A stretch of 64,000 nt of DNA from Sweltsa coloradensis (taxonomy: Eukaryota; Arthropoda; Insecta; Plecoptera; Chloroperlidae), in the NCBI GenBank assembly GCA_024449915.1, contig JAMZAV010000109.1, positions 248,001 through 312,000 on the forward strand. Direction: 5' to 3'. The position numbers and the translations under genes were made by a program. Below, one piece after another: positions 1-11,287 of this stretch; within the stretch, counting starts at the first letter, position 1; each line of letters begins with the position of its first letter. The notes beneath the pieces are model-generated. The model searched no databases. It was not told the origin of the DNA and saw nothing but the letters and a program-made list of their open reading frames with translations.

Positions 1-334
1 TGGAGATTAACAAAAATAAAGATTCGAGTTTTATAGTCAGACGAGTTCATAGTAAAGTTAATAACTCGTTTAGTGGATGAGACTATTCAATTAACTTAAA
101 TTTATAACGTTTCGGGAATTATGAACCATTTCTATAGGCATGTTATTGAACAAACAAAAATCATATCAAACACATATCATATTATTAATACGTTAAAAGT
201 TTTAAATGCAATTATTAAAGGTTTTATTAAATATCATAGATATAGAGCTTATACTATATTTTGTAAAAACTCTAATCCTCTTGTCAGTTTTGTATGGAAA
301 TTCACAAGAAACACTTTTGAGTTTTTAATCATAA
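1..334. other. Unassigned AT-rich sequence
   Basis: No gene or repeat family is recognised here. A reading frame that runs from here into the LINE B 3' UTR and SINE A is a chance frame crossing repeat boundaries. Confidence 0.5.
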
Positions 335-514
335 TACAATTAATTTTTATTTTGCTATTGCTTTCGTCTCTTATCATTTTTTTAACTTTTCAATACTTCG
401 AAAACAATATTTTTATCAAACACACCATAAACTCATTTCATTATCTTACAATTTCACAGGTGGCGCAATATGGCCTAACCGGTTGTAGCGCCCTAGTATC
501 TCACATCGTCCTAT
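335..514 (+). mobile_element. LINE B 3' UTR and tail
   Basis: This is a 5'-truncated LINE B copy with only the 3' UTR: the TTTTGCTATTG block, AAACACACCATAAACTC, CACAGGTGGCGCAATATGG, the AACCGGTT core and the CGCCCTAG...CTCACATCGTC tail. The tail has decayed from TCACGTCGTCGT. SINE A begins about 22 bases downstream. Confidence 0.85.
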
Positions 515-536
515 GGAGAATGGTAGAAACTAGAAA

Positions 537-652
537 CCCCGTCTGGGCCCGGGGTAGAATTGGCCCAGAGCATGGCTCTGCTAATCGTGCAAGACGATTT
601 GAGACAAAAAGCCTACCTCGCAAACATCAGCTAGTAATAGAGACCACAAAAT
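537..652 (+). mobile_element. SINE A, 5' part only
   Basis: It starts at CCCGTCTGGGCCCGGGG and carries the 5' core (GTAGAATTGGCCCAGAGC and AATCGTGCAAGACGATT) through CAAACATCAGCTAGTAA. It then breaks off, and the GAC-rich middle and 3' hairpin are missing. It lies just downstream of a LINE B tail. Confidence 0.85.
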
Positions 653-1998
653 AACAAAATAATAATAATACTGTGAAAAAAGTAAAACTGGAAAGAGAGA
701 GTTATGAATGAACATATATTAATATGATACGGATAAGGAATTTATATTAGGATAGAGGTGCCTTGTTGCTACTTATTCGCTATAATACTGAACTGTACTA
801 ACTGTACAATAACTTCAAGCGACAAACAAGTATTTTTAACTTTAAAAGAACAATGATGAACTACATTCAGAGTCAATAGCTAATTGAGAGCGGTTCTCAA
901 GAGCGGCGTAACCTCCTTGAAAGTTTCAGCAAGTCAATATGCCCTATCTACCGCAAGGGTATTTAGCTTCTTACTTCCCCAACCGAACGCTATCTGGAAC
1001 AGAAGATAGCTCAAGTGCTCGGATTGTTAAACTAGGAAATAGTAAAACGTCTTTAATATATCGTATAATAATTGGAGCGTTTCCCCCTCTTTCGTGATTA
1101 ATGGTGCACCTCTTTGCCAAGCGCTATCGAGCAAACGTTCTTGTATCGCAGCAGTAGAGAGTAATATGCTTTTACTGCGCGAGGGCTCACAGGTATCCTT
1201 GAAAGCTGCAATCTTACAAATTGAAACGAGGAAACCCCTTACCCTTCGTTTACAAGCACGTTAATACATCGTCTGCCAGAAAGTTGTTGCTTTCATCAAT
1301 AAATTCCTTACTAACAAAAATAATATTTTATTACATAAATCAGTGCGAGTCTTGATTATGCGTTGCTCACGTTAATGTTCATGGCGTCAAGTGAGCTAGT
1401 ATCTCAACATTAACCAATATATACTGGTTATATGCTGGGGTTTATTTTATTGTGGTTTACCATAATCTGAACGGGTATGGAAGGCTATACTTACTGTAGG
1501 AATTAAAGTGTTTGGGAGAAACGTAAAACAAGTTATAATTCGGATACAAAAGCAGAAGATATATTACTATTTTAACCATTGGCCAAATAAACACAACATA
1601 AAAATATTTTAAAATATCCTCAACTAAAAATGTTTGTTTGATTGCTTGCTTGTGCTGTCTTTGGGTATAAGCAGGGGTTGTTAAATTTTTTTTTTACTTT
1701 TAGACCAAAAACACAGTTGATCTTATATGAACACGAAATGAATACATTGAAATCACATGTACGTGGACATTAAGAAGAATGTGTTTTCTGTTAATTCAAT
1801 AAATACATTCCATTAATGTATATGAACGGTTGACTTAACTAATATGTATCCAACAACAAAATGTTCATTTGTTGCTCATTGGTAACTAAATATTAATTCA
1901 CCCGTAAGCGCTCATTATTCCATACGCTTTATCTTAAGTTGCATCAGTTATTTGTCATTCATCAATGCTTCAGAATTTAGCATTCATCAATAGCCTGT
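653..1998. other. Unassigned unique sequence
   Basis: No coding region, RNA gene or repeat family could be supported on either strand. Composition is AT-rich, as in intergenic or intronic invertebrate DNA. Confidence 0.5.
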
Positions 1999-3270
1999 CA
2001 CTATGAACACACATACGTTATAAAAACGTTTATTACGGTATGGAATGGTATTTTAACGTTATGGTTATGGAATTTAAAGTTAAGAGTTAATTCCAAAATA
2101 TAAAAACCGTATGCAAAAAACATTTAAAATACCGTATCTCGATTACGTTTTTAAAACGTTATTATACGGTTACAAATGGTATTTGAAATTATTACATTTT
2201 AAAATTTCAAATTCAAAACACATACAATTGGTAACACCACAACGTTAAAATAACGGTATTTAAATAACGTTTTAATAACGTTTTTAATGGTTATTAATAT
2301 AACGTTTTTTTTATGGTTATTAAAATACCAATTACATACGTATAAACTATGGTATTACCGTAACGTTATTTAACGTTATTTCAATAACGTTTCAAAAACG
2401 TTTTTATACCGCCATAAATATTACAATTAATTCATAGTTATTAAAATACTAATTGAATAATGAATTGTTTTAATGTTATAAGTCAGTCTAAGTTAGTTCT
2501 GAGATAACTAAAAAAAGCTGTGCCGATATTCATTAATCCAATTATTACATATTTATTTTCTTATTTCTTTTTCCTCCTTCGTGGACTTTTTTATGAGTGA
2601 ATGCTTTAACTAATAATAAAATGAATTTATTAATAATTAATTAAAACTTTCGACTTGATCTAAGTGTGGTTAATTTCAATGATTAGTTGTTCTATCTCGG
2701 AACAATCGTTTTTTTATACACTGCATCAAAACGACAATTAGAATTGCGCGTTTTCTCGGTATTTCCCTGATACTCTAAAAACAAATTGATTTTTTGCGGC
2801 GTAATGAGATTACCAATTAGTTGTCATACAATTTGAGATAAAGCAAACATGGAAGTGTAATGTGAATCTCCAGCAATAAATTGCTTACTGTTTCACGAAA
2901 GCTCTGCCGTAGTATTAATTTGTCTTGGATTTCCCAACTAAAAACCAATAAACCCAATCAACCAATCTAGATAATCCTCTGCTGCGCTGTTGTCATTCAA
3001 GATTATATTGAAAATAATACTTCATCCCGCTGAAGTTTTGACGAAATTAATTTATGAATTAATAATGTAAGACGGTAAGTTTGTTTACATAACTAAGTAA
3101 AATATCTTCAACGACATCAGTTTTATCTTATGTTTCAAACTAAAATAGATTCTTATTTTGTTGCAAGAGACGCAAGCGCATTTTTGTTCCGCAATGGGAC
3201 ATCTCACACAAAGACTACTCGCGCGCGGGCTCCACCTTCTTAAGCTAGCTGACGCGCGACGTACTGCACA

Positions 3271-3342
3271 GCTGCAGTGGCCGAGTGGATAGCGCGTCCC
3301 GATCTGGAGGAAGGTATCCCGGGTTCGAGTCCGGGTGTTGGC
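3271..3342 (+). tRNA. tRNA-like sequence (probably pseudogene or SINE head)
   Basis: A good A box (TGGCCGAGTGGATAG) and a near-perfect B box (GGGTTCGAGTCC) are spaced as in a tRNA. The T arm pairs as CCGGG/CCGGG. The putative acceptor arms (GCTGCAG and TGTTGGC) pair poorly and the anticodon stem is irregular, so a working tRNA is unlikely. No anticodon is assigned. Confidence 0.45.
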
Positions 3343-3466
3343 GATAAAATTTAACCATGTGTATTCGATCTCATCTAACATTAAAATGTACCCCTCATCC
3401 CGGACCGGTGACACAAAACTCGTCGACTAGAAAGATTTTTGTTTTAATTAAATTTTTGATACACAT

Positions 3467-3526
3467 ACTAGATAGCGCTAGTGGAATAGTAGCTTTTTTG
3501 CATGTCTACTAGATAGCGCTAGTGGA
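3467..3526. repeat. Two direct copies of CTAGATAGCGCTAGTGGA
   Basis: The 18-base motif occurs at about 3467 and again at about 3508 near the right end of the inverted-repeat element. The first copy continues as ATAGTAG, which recalls the GCGCTA...GTGGAATAG units of the tandem array at 25413-25575. Confidence 0.6.
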
Positions 3527-3824
3527 CGTTATGAAAAAGTATGGTTTAATGTTATTATTACGTATGATAAATACGTATTTATTACGTTTGATAAATACGT
3601 ATTTATTACGTATGATAAATACGTATTTATTACGTATTTAATACGTATGTAAAACGTTATAATAACGTATTATCATACGTATTTATTACGTTTTCTACAA
3701 CCGTAATTTAAACGTTAAAGCTATTGACATAGAGACGTTATTACAACGTAAGTATAATACGTATTTACAACCAAGACGCATACGTTATAATAACGTTATA
3801 ATAACGTATGTGTGTTCATAGGGG

Positions 3825-4939
3825 TCATGCTTAATTCAAGCGTTTGTGACTAATAACCAGCCATTTGTTACATATGGTGCTCGGAATTTGTCATTTGTTC
3901 ACTGTCAATTAACCGATTGAAAATTAATTTCCCAATCATTCACTATATATAAACATGTTGAATGTGCACGTGTCACGTTTACTAACAGGAGTGATGAAAC
4001 TATTCTCATCAAAGCCGTTGCAATGAATTGATTAAACTACAATATTAAATCTGTTCGACGGCAGTATGCTGATGATGAAACATTTTAATATCATATTGAT
4101 CATACTCAACAATTAACATAGCAATTTTACATATGTCCATTATTATTTAGCAACATTTGCGCTGCTTTTTATTAACACCAGAATAATTGAAAGTATGTAA
4201 TCAAAATCATGTTACTTAAACTTTAAGATCATTTCACAAAGCGCTTAACAAAATATCACGTTGATATTTCAATTGCATGTTGTGATTAAAAACACATAAA
4301 CGTATCCCCCTTTCCACCACCTAACCCTTTGGTAATTTCTGACCAGCATTGGACTTTTCTCCATCCCTATAACCCCTAAGCTATATTCTATATTAACTCA
4401 TGCAAAACGAACAATTTAAAAAATTCCACTCCCATCTCAATAACATTGTGCAATTAATTGACATTTCCTACAAGTCAATTAATTCCTCCAATAAATCCTT
4501 ACTTCAACTTCTTTACCGCGGCAAACACCTTGAATCGTCGTCGTCAATCAACCGGTATCAAGTTCGTGCAGTTGTCACGGCTTAGGCCCTACTAACCAGG
4601 GGAAACTGTCGCAAATTACTTTCTGGATTTTCTTCTTTCAAAAGCAAAAAGTTAACGTCGTCGTTGACAAATTACTGGCAGGAAAATTCAAGTGTGATTT
4701 ATTTTTCTTTTGAGTCCTGTGTGTCAAAAGTTTGGATCAGTTTCTGTGGATATATTTTGATAATCTAAGTTTTTGTTGTATTGGTGTGCATAGCTTACAT
4801 TTTTATGAACAACATTGATTCAAGTTGCTTTTGATAACTCTTGACATTAATAAAGTGCACCGCAAGTTTGTATAATGGATACTTCAATAAAAAACCTCGT
4901 CTAAAAATTACGTCGAGCGCCGTATAGTTAAAAAATAGC
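3825..4939. other. Unassigned AT-rich sequence
   Basis: No supported gene or repeat. The 61-codon frame at 4400-4585 has no recognisable domain and no splice context that I can defend. Confidence 0.45.
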
Positions 4940-5046
4940 TATAATCATCAAACACACCACTAACTCATCTCATCAACTTTCACTATCACAGGCGGCGCAA
5001 TATGACCTAACCGGTTGAAGCGCCCTAGTTTCTCACGTCGTCGTTT
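4940..5046 (+). mobile_element. LINE B 3' tip
   Basis: A short 5'-truncated copy starting at ATCATCAAACACACC. It contains the complete 3' hairpin (GGCGGCGCAATATGACC, AACCGGTT, GAAGCGCC) and an intact TCACGTCGTCGT tail. Confidence 0.9.
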
Positions 5047-6326
5047 TCTTAAATTGGTTGAAAATTTTACTAGAAAAACTGCTCAACTTTAGTTGACTTA
5101 CTAACAAATTCTTTCTACACAACATGGCAGAGTTATCTCTTGTTTCTTTGTAATAAACCTACTTGTGTAATGTAATGCAACTATATTACAAGTTTTCCTA
5201 AGTTATTTTATTTTAACCTGGTTGTTCAAACGACAAGCTGTCGTGTAAACAGAATTATTCGATACACGAGGTTAAAACATGTAAATTAATATTTGTTTTC
5301 CTAACATAAATGTTTTTCAAAAAATTCCTTAGCTTAATTACTGATTAAAGTTGAAACATATAAATTTAAAAGTAACCAACGTTATTATCAACTGATAACT
5401 TTGTTATACTTAAAGTTTTAAAAAGTTGTTGGACGCAGATCAATGTATATAGTCCTTTCTGTGCGTTTCTTATTGTAAGCACATACTAACAAAATTGCTT
5501 TCTTTAATTTTGATCTAAAAAAACAATTAGTTTCATATTTAATAATATAATCTCGCTTTTATTTTGTAAACAAAAAAAAGCAAAATTTCATGAATATATG
5601 TGAAATTGTACATGAATGCTATTTGGAACTGCAGTTCACAAAACGAACCATCTTTCAGAATATAAACGAAAAAAACTCGTAAATCGTACATTATGCATAA
5701 CGTCTGCATTCATCTACATCTTACAAAGTCCACAGCTGTAAAGAATACAAGAACTTGTACAACCATTCCTTTGAATAAATGTCTTGCTATTTGTCAACAT
5801 AAAACTTTTACGATACCAAAACATCTTTTATTTACAAAAGCTTATTAACATTTTAGTTTAATGTCCGTTGTTTTCAGGAGAATGTGTTCTGGAAGTAGAA
5901 TTGTGAAAAATGCAAACCGGTAAAGGAAGAAATTTTGTAGATTTATGAGAATAATGTTCGGGATAAAACTGGAAGGACGAGAAAAAAACATGTGCGCGTG
6001 AGAGTTTTAGAATCAAACTCTTCGTCCCATCTCATATGCTTCGTATGATTGACACCGTACGCTCGAAATGAACCGCATGTTTGAATCCATGAACACGTTC
6101 TGGGAAATCTTCTCACATATTCCATCCGTCAAAAACAACGTGCTCAATCGTGTTACATATAAGCGAATCAATAACTGAAATCTAATAATCGATCTCTTTC
6201 CTCCGTTCCATCTCGCACACCTCACGATGAAGCGAACCAGTGTGAATATACCACCACCACCACAACCACTGTGCACAAAGCAGTTCTAAGATCCACCACA
6301 GAGATTTACTTTCCTTTCGTTTTTTA
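5047..6326. other. Unassigned AT-rich sequence
   Basis: No gene or repeat family was recognised. Short minus-strand frames near 5943-6276 show no known motif. Confidence 0.45.
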
Positions 6327-6521
6327 ATGTGCGTTTATTCCAAGCAATTTTAATAATTTATCTTTCATTTAAACCGTACCTTGGAGTAAAAGTTTTAACA
6401 TTATTCTTCATTTCATTTTCATTCTAAATCCAGATCGATATGAACACAGCGGAAACATCTTGTATTCCAAAACAGGAGGATATCAAATTCTAAAGCATTG
6501 TCAAAAATATGTTCTTAAGCT
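6327..6521 (+). repeat. Repeat G, copy 1
   Basis: About 195 bases, from GTGCGTTTATTCCAAGCAAT to ATGTTCTTA, recur at 11953-12147 with roughly 90% identity by eye. In the second copy a SINE A begins exactly where similarity ends. It could be a dispersed repeat or an old local duplication; no coding potential is seen. Confidence 0.75.
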
Positions 6522-6623
6522 ATTAATTACTTAGTATGCCACACTATGTTAGTTGTTCATAGAAAGTCACAATCTTAAAAACGAACATGTCTTTAACATG
6601 GGGATAGTTTTCACATAAATCTA

Positions 6624-6987
6624 GAATTGGCCCAGAGCATGGCTCTGCTAGTCGTAAAGGGCGATTCAAGAGAAAAAGTCCACCTCGCAAACATTAGCTA
6701 GTAAAAGCGGAGTATATTACTCCCAGAAACTAGAGGCGAGCTCTGGCAATCGTCGTCGGGGACCTTGCCCCCTTCCCTTGACGACCCCTCGACGACGATG
6801 ACGACAATGACACAACGAACGATGACAAAGACGATGACGACCGCGACGTGAGAACCCCCTTTCCTCCCCTTACCCGTGGCTGGTTCTGACCAGCATGGGC
6901 CCCTCCTCCCCCCCCCCTCACCCACTAGGTTAGAGTGGTGCATTATGACCTAACGGTTGACGCGTCTTTAATCTAAATAAACCAAAA
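6624..6987 (+). mobile_element. SINE A, near full length, poly-C subtype
   Basis: It lacks only the first ~20 bases. In order it holds the 5' core, AGAGAAAAAGTCCACCTCGC, GAAACTAGAGGCGAGCTCTG, the GAC/GAT-rich middle, the GCTGGTTCTGACCAGC hairpin, a C run, the GTGCATTATGACCTAACGG hairpin and the AATAAACC end. Long frames on the minus strand (poly-Ser and Val) are artefacts of the GAC/GAT-rich middle. Confidence 0.9.
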
Positions 6988-7054
6988 AAATCGTTACATC
7001 AGGAGCTGTAATAATTGTTCACGCCCCAGATATACTATTAATTATTGCGTACTG

Positions 7055-7187
7055 TCCTCCCAACATCAAGTTTATTTATCATTTGTTCCATCAAACACTT
7101 TTCCTTTATTTATTTATTTCCGTTCAAATAAATAATTTGTCTTTTGATATAACTATCATTATCAACATCATAATCATCAATTTATTT
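7055..7187 (+). mobile_element. LINE B 3' UTR, left part of a split copy
   Basis: It reads ATCAAACACTTTTCC, TTTATTTATTTCC and TTTTGATATAACTATC as in other LINE B 3' UTRs, and is then interrupted by SINE A. The right part resumes at 7534. Confidence 0.75.
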
Positions 7188-7188
7188 G

Positions 7189-7533
7189 CCCAGAGCATGG
7201 CTCTGCTTATCGTAAAAGGCGATTCAAGAGAAAAAGTCCACCTCGCAAACATCAGATAGTATAAGAGGGGAGTATATTACTCCTCGAAACTAGAGGCGAG
7301 CTCTGGCAATCGTCGTCGGGGACTTTGCCCCCTTCCCTTGACGACCCCTCGACGACGATGACAATGACACAACAAACGATGACAAAGACGATGACGACCG
7401 CGACGTGAGAAACCCCCCTTCCTCCCCTTACCCGTGGCTGGTCCTGACCAGCATGGGCCTTTCCTCCCCCCCCCCCCCAAATTAGAGTGGTGCATTATGA
7501 CGTTAAGGTTGACGCGTCCTTTACCAAATAATT
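7189..7533 (+). mobile_element. SINE A nested in LINE B, poly-C subtype
   Basis: Its first ~35 bases are missing and it starts at GCCCAGAGCATGGCTCTGC. The C run is 12-15 long. The end is decayed (TTTACCAAATAA), so no exact target-site duplication can be read. Confidence 0.88.
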
Positions 7534-7664
7534 CTTTTATATACATAGAAAACAATAACATCAAACTCACCATTAGCTCATTTTATTTACTTTCAATATC
7601 ACAGGCGGCGCAATATTACCTAGCCGGTGGAAGCGCCCTAGTTTCTTACGTCGTCGTGAAATAG
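7534..7664 (+). mobile_element. LINE B 3' UTR, right part of a split copy
   Basis: It resumes with TATACATAGAAAACAATAAC and continues through the 3' hairpin, with CCGGTGG replacing the usual CCGGTTG, to TTACGTCGTCGT. Confidence 0.85.
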
Positions 7665-7689
7665 GTGGGTTTTTTTCATCACCTGTTTA

Positions 7690-7975
7690 GCAACCTGCCG
7701 GCGTGGTCAGGGGTAGAGTGGCTGAACGCTCTGCCCTTGAGACAAACATATACCACTGGTTAGAGCAGACGGAGGGTTCGAGAGCTAGTGTAATGGCTTC
7801 GTTCTCGTCGACGTCTGCTCGGCAGTCCGGGTTAGTGGAAGAACTTATATGACTGTCAAGGTTACGCCGTCTTTTCGGATGGGACGTAAAGCCGTTGGTC
7901 CCCTTGGTACTTTTCAAAAGGACTAGGCTACGTGCCGGTACCGCGGTTTACCTCCTCCCTTCTATTCATACTTTC
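7690..7975 (+). repeat. SINE-like repeat F, single copy here
   Basis: The block is richer in GC than its flanks. It has AGAGTGGCTGAACGCTC, a B-box-like GGAGGGTTCGAGAG, then GACGTCTGCTCGGCAGTCC and TTTTCGGATGGGACGTAAAG. The last motif recalls a core seen in widespread invertebrate SINE-type repeats (from memory). There is no second copy in the window, so its boundaries are approximate. Confidence 0.4.
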
Positions 7976-8139
7976 TACACCATACCACCACCACCATACA
8001 ATTCTACTTTCTATTCATACACAATTAAAGAATTAATATAAGACGTTAAGCAATATCAAATTAAATCATTCAATTCACCTGTTTTGTACGTGTTACCGGC
8101 ACGCCTGACAGGAGATAATTGCAGATGTTTCCTAATTGA

Positions 8140-8849
8140 TAAAATGAATTTCTTTCACTGATCGGGCTGCTAAGGAAGCTTCCCAGCGTCGCGACGTTGA
8201 TTTCAATCTAGTTCCCGTTCCAGATGTCAAGAGTGGATACAAGCAAAGATTGTTGGATTTGCGACAAGCATCTTGGGATGTGTTGCAAAATAACAAATTG
8301 CGTAGTGTGATGCCCACATTGACTAACAAAATTCGTCCACCTACGTCTCGACTCTCACGTAGAGAAGAGGTGGTACTGTCTAGAATTCGTATAGGCCATA
8401 CACGCCTAACACACGGATATCTCTTAACAAGAGAAAATGTTATTCCCATATGTGACACATGTGATGTACCTTTAACCGTGCATCATATGCTAGCAGAATG
8501 TGCCAAATATGATGCCTTGCGCACGCAATTTGATCTCTCCCAATCATATGAAGAACTTCTATCATATGATAACGGCGACAAACTTTCTTAATTTCTCATC
8601 CATAGTAATCTATTTAACAAAATTAAATTTACATCTTACACATTTCTTTCTTTTCTTTATTTTCATTTACATACATAACTTTTATTTTACTATTACTTTC
8701 TTTATCTTCAATTTATTTTGTTATTTATACACTTAGAAAACAATCTTATCATCAAACATACCTGCATTAACTCTTCTCATTTACTTTCATTCACAGGCGG
8801 CGCAATATGACCTAACCGGTTGAAGCGCCCTAGTTTCTCACGTCGTCGT
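8140..8849 (+). mobile_element. LINE B, 5'-truncated, young subfamily
   Basis: It starts inside the RNase H coding region and runs through the C-terminal knuckle, the 3' UTR and the tail. It belongs to the subfamily marked by ACATACCTGCATTAACTCTT and TTTCATTCACAGG, also seen at 52553, 54946 and, inverted, at 62583. Arms of this subfamily look very similar, which suggests recent movement. Confidence 0.9.
8154..8591 (+). pseudogene. LINE B ORF2 C-terminus (RNase H end and CCHC knuckle)
   Basis: This is the last ~145 residues of a LINE polyprotein that acts in target-primed reverse transcription. The frame enters in the last RNase H motif (ADRAAKEASQ), passes the conserved SRLSRREEVVLSRIRIGHTR block, and reaches the knuckle CDTCDVPLTVHHMLAEC (CX2CX7HX4C). 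This knuckle type with RNase H is known from I-superfamily LINEs. A nonsense change after NGDKLS removes the last ~10 residues present in the copy at 54953-55345. The RT and endonuclease are absent, so it is a dead fragment. Confidence 0.85.
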
Positions 8850-8905
8850 TAACTGAATACCAAGCATGTCATCAGAAAAAAGGGAAAGTTGAAGAACTTT
8901 ACTTC

Positions 8906-9280
8906 TCTGGGCCCGGGGTAGAATTGGCTCAGAGCATGGCTCTGCTAATCGTACAAGGCGATTCAAGAGAAAAAGTCCACCTCGCAAACATCAGCTAGTA
9001 AGAGCGGAGTATATTACTCCCCGAAACTAGAGGCGAGCTCTGGCAATCGTCGTCGGAGACCTTGCCCCCCTTCCCTTGACGACCCTTCGACGACGATGAC
9101 GACAATGACACAACGGACGATGACAAAGATAATGACGACCGCGACGTGAGAACCCCCTTTCCTCCCCTTACCCGTGGCTGGTTCTGACCAGCATGGGCCC
9201 CTCCTCCCCCCCCCCCCCCCTAGGCTAGAGTGGTGCATTATGACCTAACGGTTGACGCGTCCTTAATCCAAATAAACCAA
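8906..9280 (+). mobile_element. SINE A, full length, poly-C subtype
   Basis: All modules are present. ACTTTACTTC occurs just upstream (8896-8905) and again at 9295-9304 after the AATAAACC end, and may be a 10-bp target-site duplication. It lies about 55 bases downstream of a LINE B tail. Confidence 0.9.
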
Positions 9281-10215
9281 AAATACTTCCTCTTACTTTA
9301 CTTCGAAGTAACAACTTTAAAAAATATGATAATATATTAGATCTTATTATTAATTGATATAGTGACATCGTTCTGAATGATTTTTATAATATACATAAAC
9401 ATGCAAAACAAATGAATTATTTAGGAATGAAATCTGGGAACAACGATTACAGATTCAGCTCTAGGCTGCTGTAACAACGCGCTGTTGCCGTAATAAGACT
9501 GTCTTACCTTGCTGGTGGTGCCCAGCTGTTGTCGGCACTGCGTGTGGTCACGGCCGGTGTAATGCGGTGGTTTGGTGGAGGTGCCCGGGTCACAGATAAC
9601 GTAGACAGCCCAAACCTCATTCATCATTGTAATCTGGTTAACTAGCAGGTATGTGATGGACGCTGTACAACTGCACATGTGTAAGCTAACTATCCAATGC
9701 GGGTGTGTCCAAGAGATAAATATTACGTTTGCTTACATGCTCATTTGCTTGGTTTGTTTGCCAAGATGTCGGGTTTGATATAGAGGTCACGAGAGCATAG
9801 TAATGATAATGTTTTCTCAAGTTATATTTCGTTGCAAAGTATTTCGTTTGTTTTATCAAGATATAACAACATATTCGTTATTACATTTCATATTATCTAA
9901 TGATGGAAGCAAAACTCAATAGTGGATCATAGGTCTCTAATTCAAACAATCTATATCTTTGTTATGTAATTGGATGTGACAGTACACTGTACACGAAATG
10001 AACAAAAGTTAATATACTGAGAAGAAGGATGTGTAAGAAGCTCAAGGAATCCTGCCTTTGCTAGCATAGAATATAAGAATTTATGCATGGTTAGAACTAC
10101 ACCAAAATCTTGTTAAAAACAATAGCCGAATTTTATGATTTCATCATTAGTGAATGAAAGATAATAGTTCGTTTGTCAGTACTGAAAATCACAATTCATA
10201 GACAATAATTATACT
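9281..10215. other. Unassigned sequence
   Basis: No gene or repeat family was recognised apart from the possible SINE target duplication at 9295-9304. The 85-codon minus-strand frame at 9421-9678 shows no domain that I know. Confidence 0.45.
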
Positions 10216-10371
10216 TTTATGCGACATAAGAACCACATTTTTTCCCCTTACCCGTTGCTGGTTCTGACTAGAATGCGCTCCTCCTCCCCATATCCCCTAA
10301 GCTAGAGTGGCGCATTATGATTTTCGGTTGACGCGCCCTTAATCCAAATAAAACTTAAATAAACCAAAACT
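10216..10371 (+). mobile_element. SINE A, 3' half
   Basis: It starts near the end of the GAC-rich middle and keeps GCTGGTTCTGACTAG, the CCCCATATCCCCTAAGC subtype marker and the hairpin, with GATTTTCGG replacing GACCTAACGG. Confidence 0.85.
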
Positions 10372-10410
10372 GTCAATTTAAATTTCTGATCAGCAACGAA
10401 AGAACAAAAT

Positions 10411-11287
10411 GTTAATTTACATTGCCGTTGTGGAGAATACCTTTTGTGTTCAGGTAGCCTGAGTATACATCAAGCTATAAAAGTCGTGTATTCAAGTCAT
10501 CATATTTTGGGTACAAGACATATCGAATTTAATATAGCAAAACTAAACTCTAAGGGTTCTATAATAGAGTTTTGTTGGATACCTAGACACGTGGGCATAG
10601 AGGGAAATGAATACGCTGATCGGGCTGCTAAGGAAGCTTCCCAGCGTCGCGACGTTGATTTCAATCTAGTTCCCGTTCCAGATGTCAAGAGTGGATTCAA
10701 GCAACGATTGTTGGATTTGCGACAAGCATCTTGGGATGTGGTGCAAAATAACAAATTGCGTAGTGTGATGCCCATACTGACTAATAAAATTCGTCCACCT
10801 ACGTCTCGACTCTCACGTAGAGAAGAGGTGGTATTGTCCAGAATTCGAATAGGCCACACACGTCTTATACCCAGATGTGACACATGTAATGTACCTTTAA
10901 CTGTACATCATATGCTAGCAGAATGTATCAAACAGTGACAAACATGATGCCTTGCGCATGCAATTTGATCTCTTCCAATCGCATGAAGAACTTCTATCAT
11001 ATGATAATGGCGACAAACTTTCTAAATTTCTCATCTTAAGTTATCTTTTAATTTAATTCACATCATACTTACTATACAACTTCATTTATTTCCAGTCACA
11101 TAAATAACATTTATTTTGCTATTACTATCATCATTTTCTTTTCTTATATATACACTTAGAAATTCATTTAGTCAATAATCAATAATCATTAAAAACACCA
11201 TTAACTCAGCTCATCAACTTTCAATATCACAGGCGGCTTAATATGACCTAATCGGTTGAAGCGCCCTAGTTTCTCACGTCGACGTTA
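10411..11287 (+). mobile_element. LINE B, 5'-truncated in RNase H
   Basis: It begins before the third RNase H catalytic block and continues through the knuckle, the 3' UTR and a tail altered to CACGTCGACGT. The second half of the 3' hairpin has GGCGGCTTAATATG. Confidence 0.9.
10444..10938 (+). pseudogene. LINE B ORF2 fragment (RNase H and damaged knuckle)
   Basis: Residues 1-60 cover the RNase H C-terminal half: CSGSLSIHQAIKV, where other copies have CSDSLS, so the third catalytic Asp is replaced by Gly; then EFCWIPRHVGIEGNEYAD, which keeps the last Asp. An in-frame deletion fuses IGHTRL directly to IPRCDTC, removing about 11 residues present in the 54953 copy. The knuckle C, C and H are kept, but the frame ends soon after LAEC with IKQ. 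The upstream frame is shifted. It is clearly non-functional. Confidence 0.82.

Larger units (their letters stand above)
1999..3824. mobile_element. Inverted-repeat DNA element with AACGTT/ACGTAT lattice
   Basis: The ends are inverted repeats. The left end reads CTATGAACACACATACGTTA (2001-2020). The right end (about 3797-3820) is its complement, reading ATAACGTATGTGTGTTCATA. Both subterminal regions (about 2020-2420 and 3550-3810) are dense in AACGTT, ACGTAT and their inversions, so each can fold on itself. No transposase frame is present, so it would be non-autonomous. The interior contains a tRNA-like stretch and two copies of a GATAGCGCTAGTGG motif. A clear target-site duplication was not found, so the superfamily is unknown. 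Confidence 0.55.

Noticed and set aside
121..654. 177-codon ORF as a membrane protein
   Set aside because: It runs through LINE B 3' UTR and into SINE A; its hydrophobic stretch is the T-rich 3' UTR.
6698..7573. Minus-strand frames rich in Ser/Val or Arg/His over SINE A (also at 9014, 23712, 43765, 48523, 49161, 52113, 55548, 59335 and 61193)
   Set aside because: They recur in every SINE A copy, follow the GAC/GAT-rich middle, change frame between copies and match no protein family. They are by-products of a noncoding repeat.
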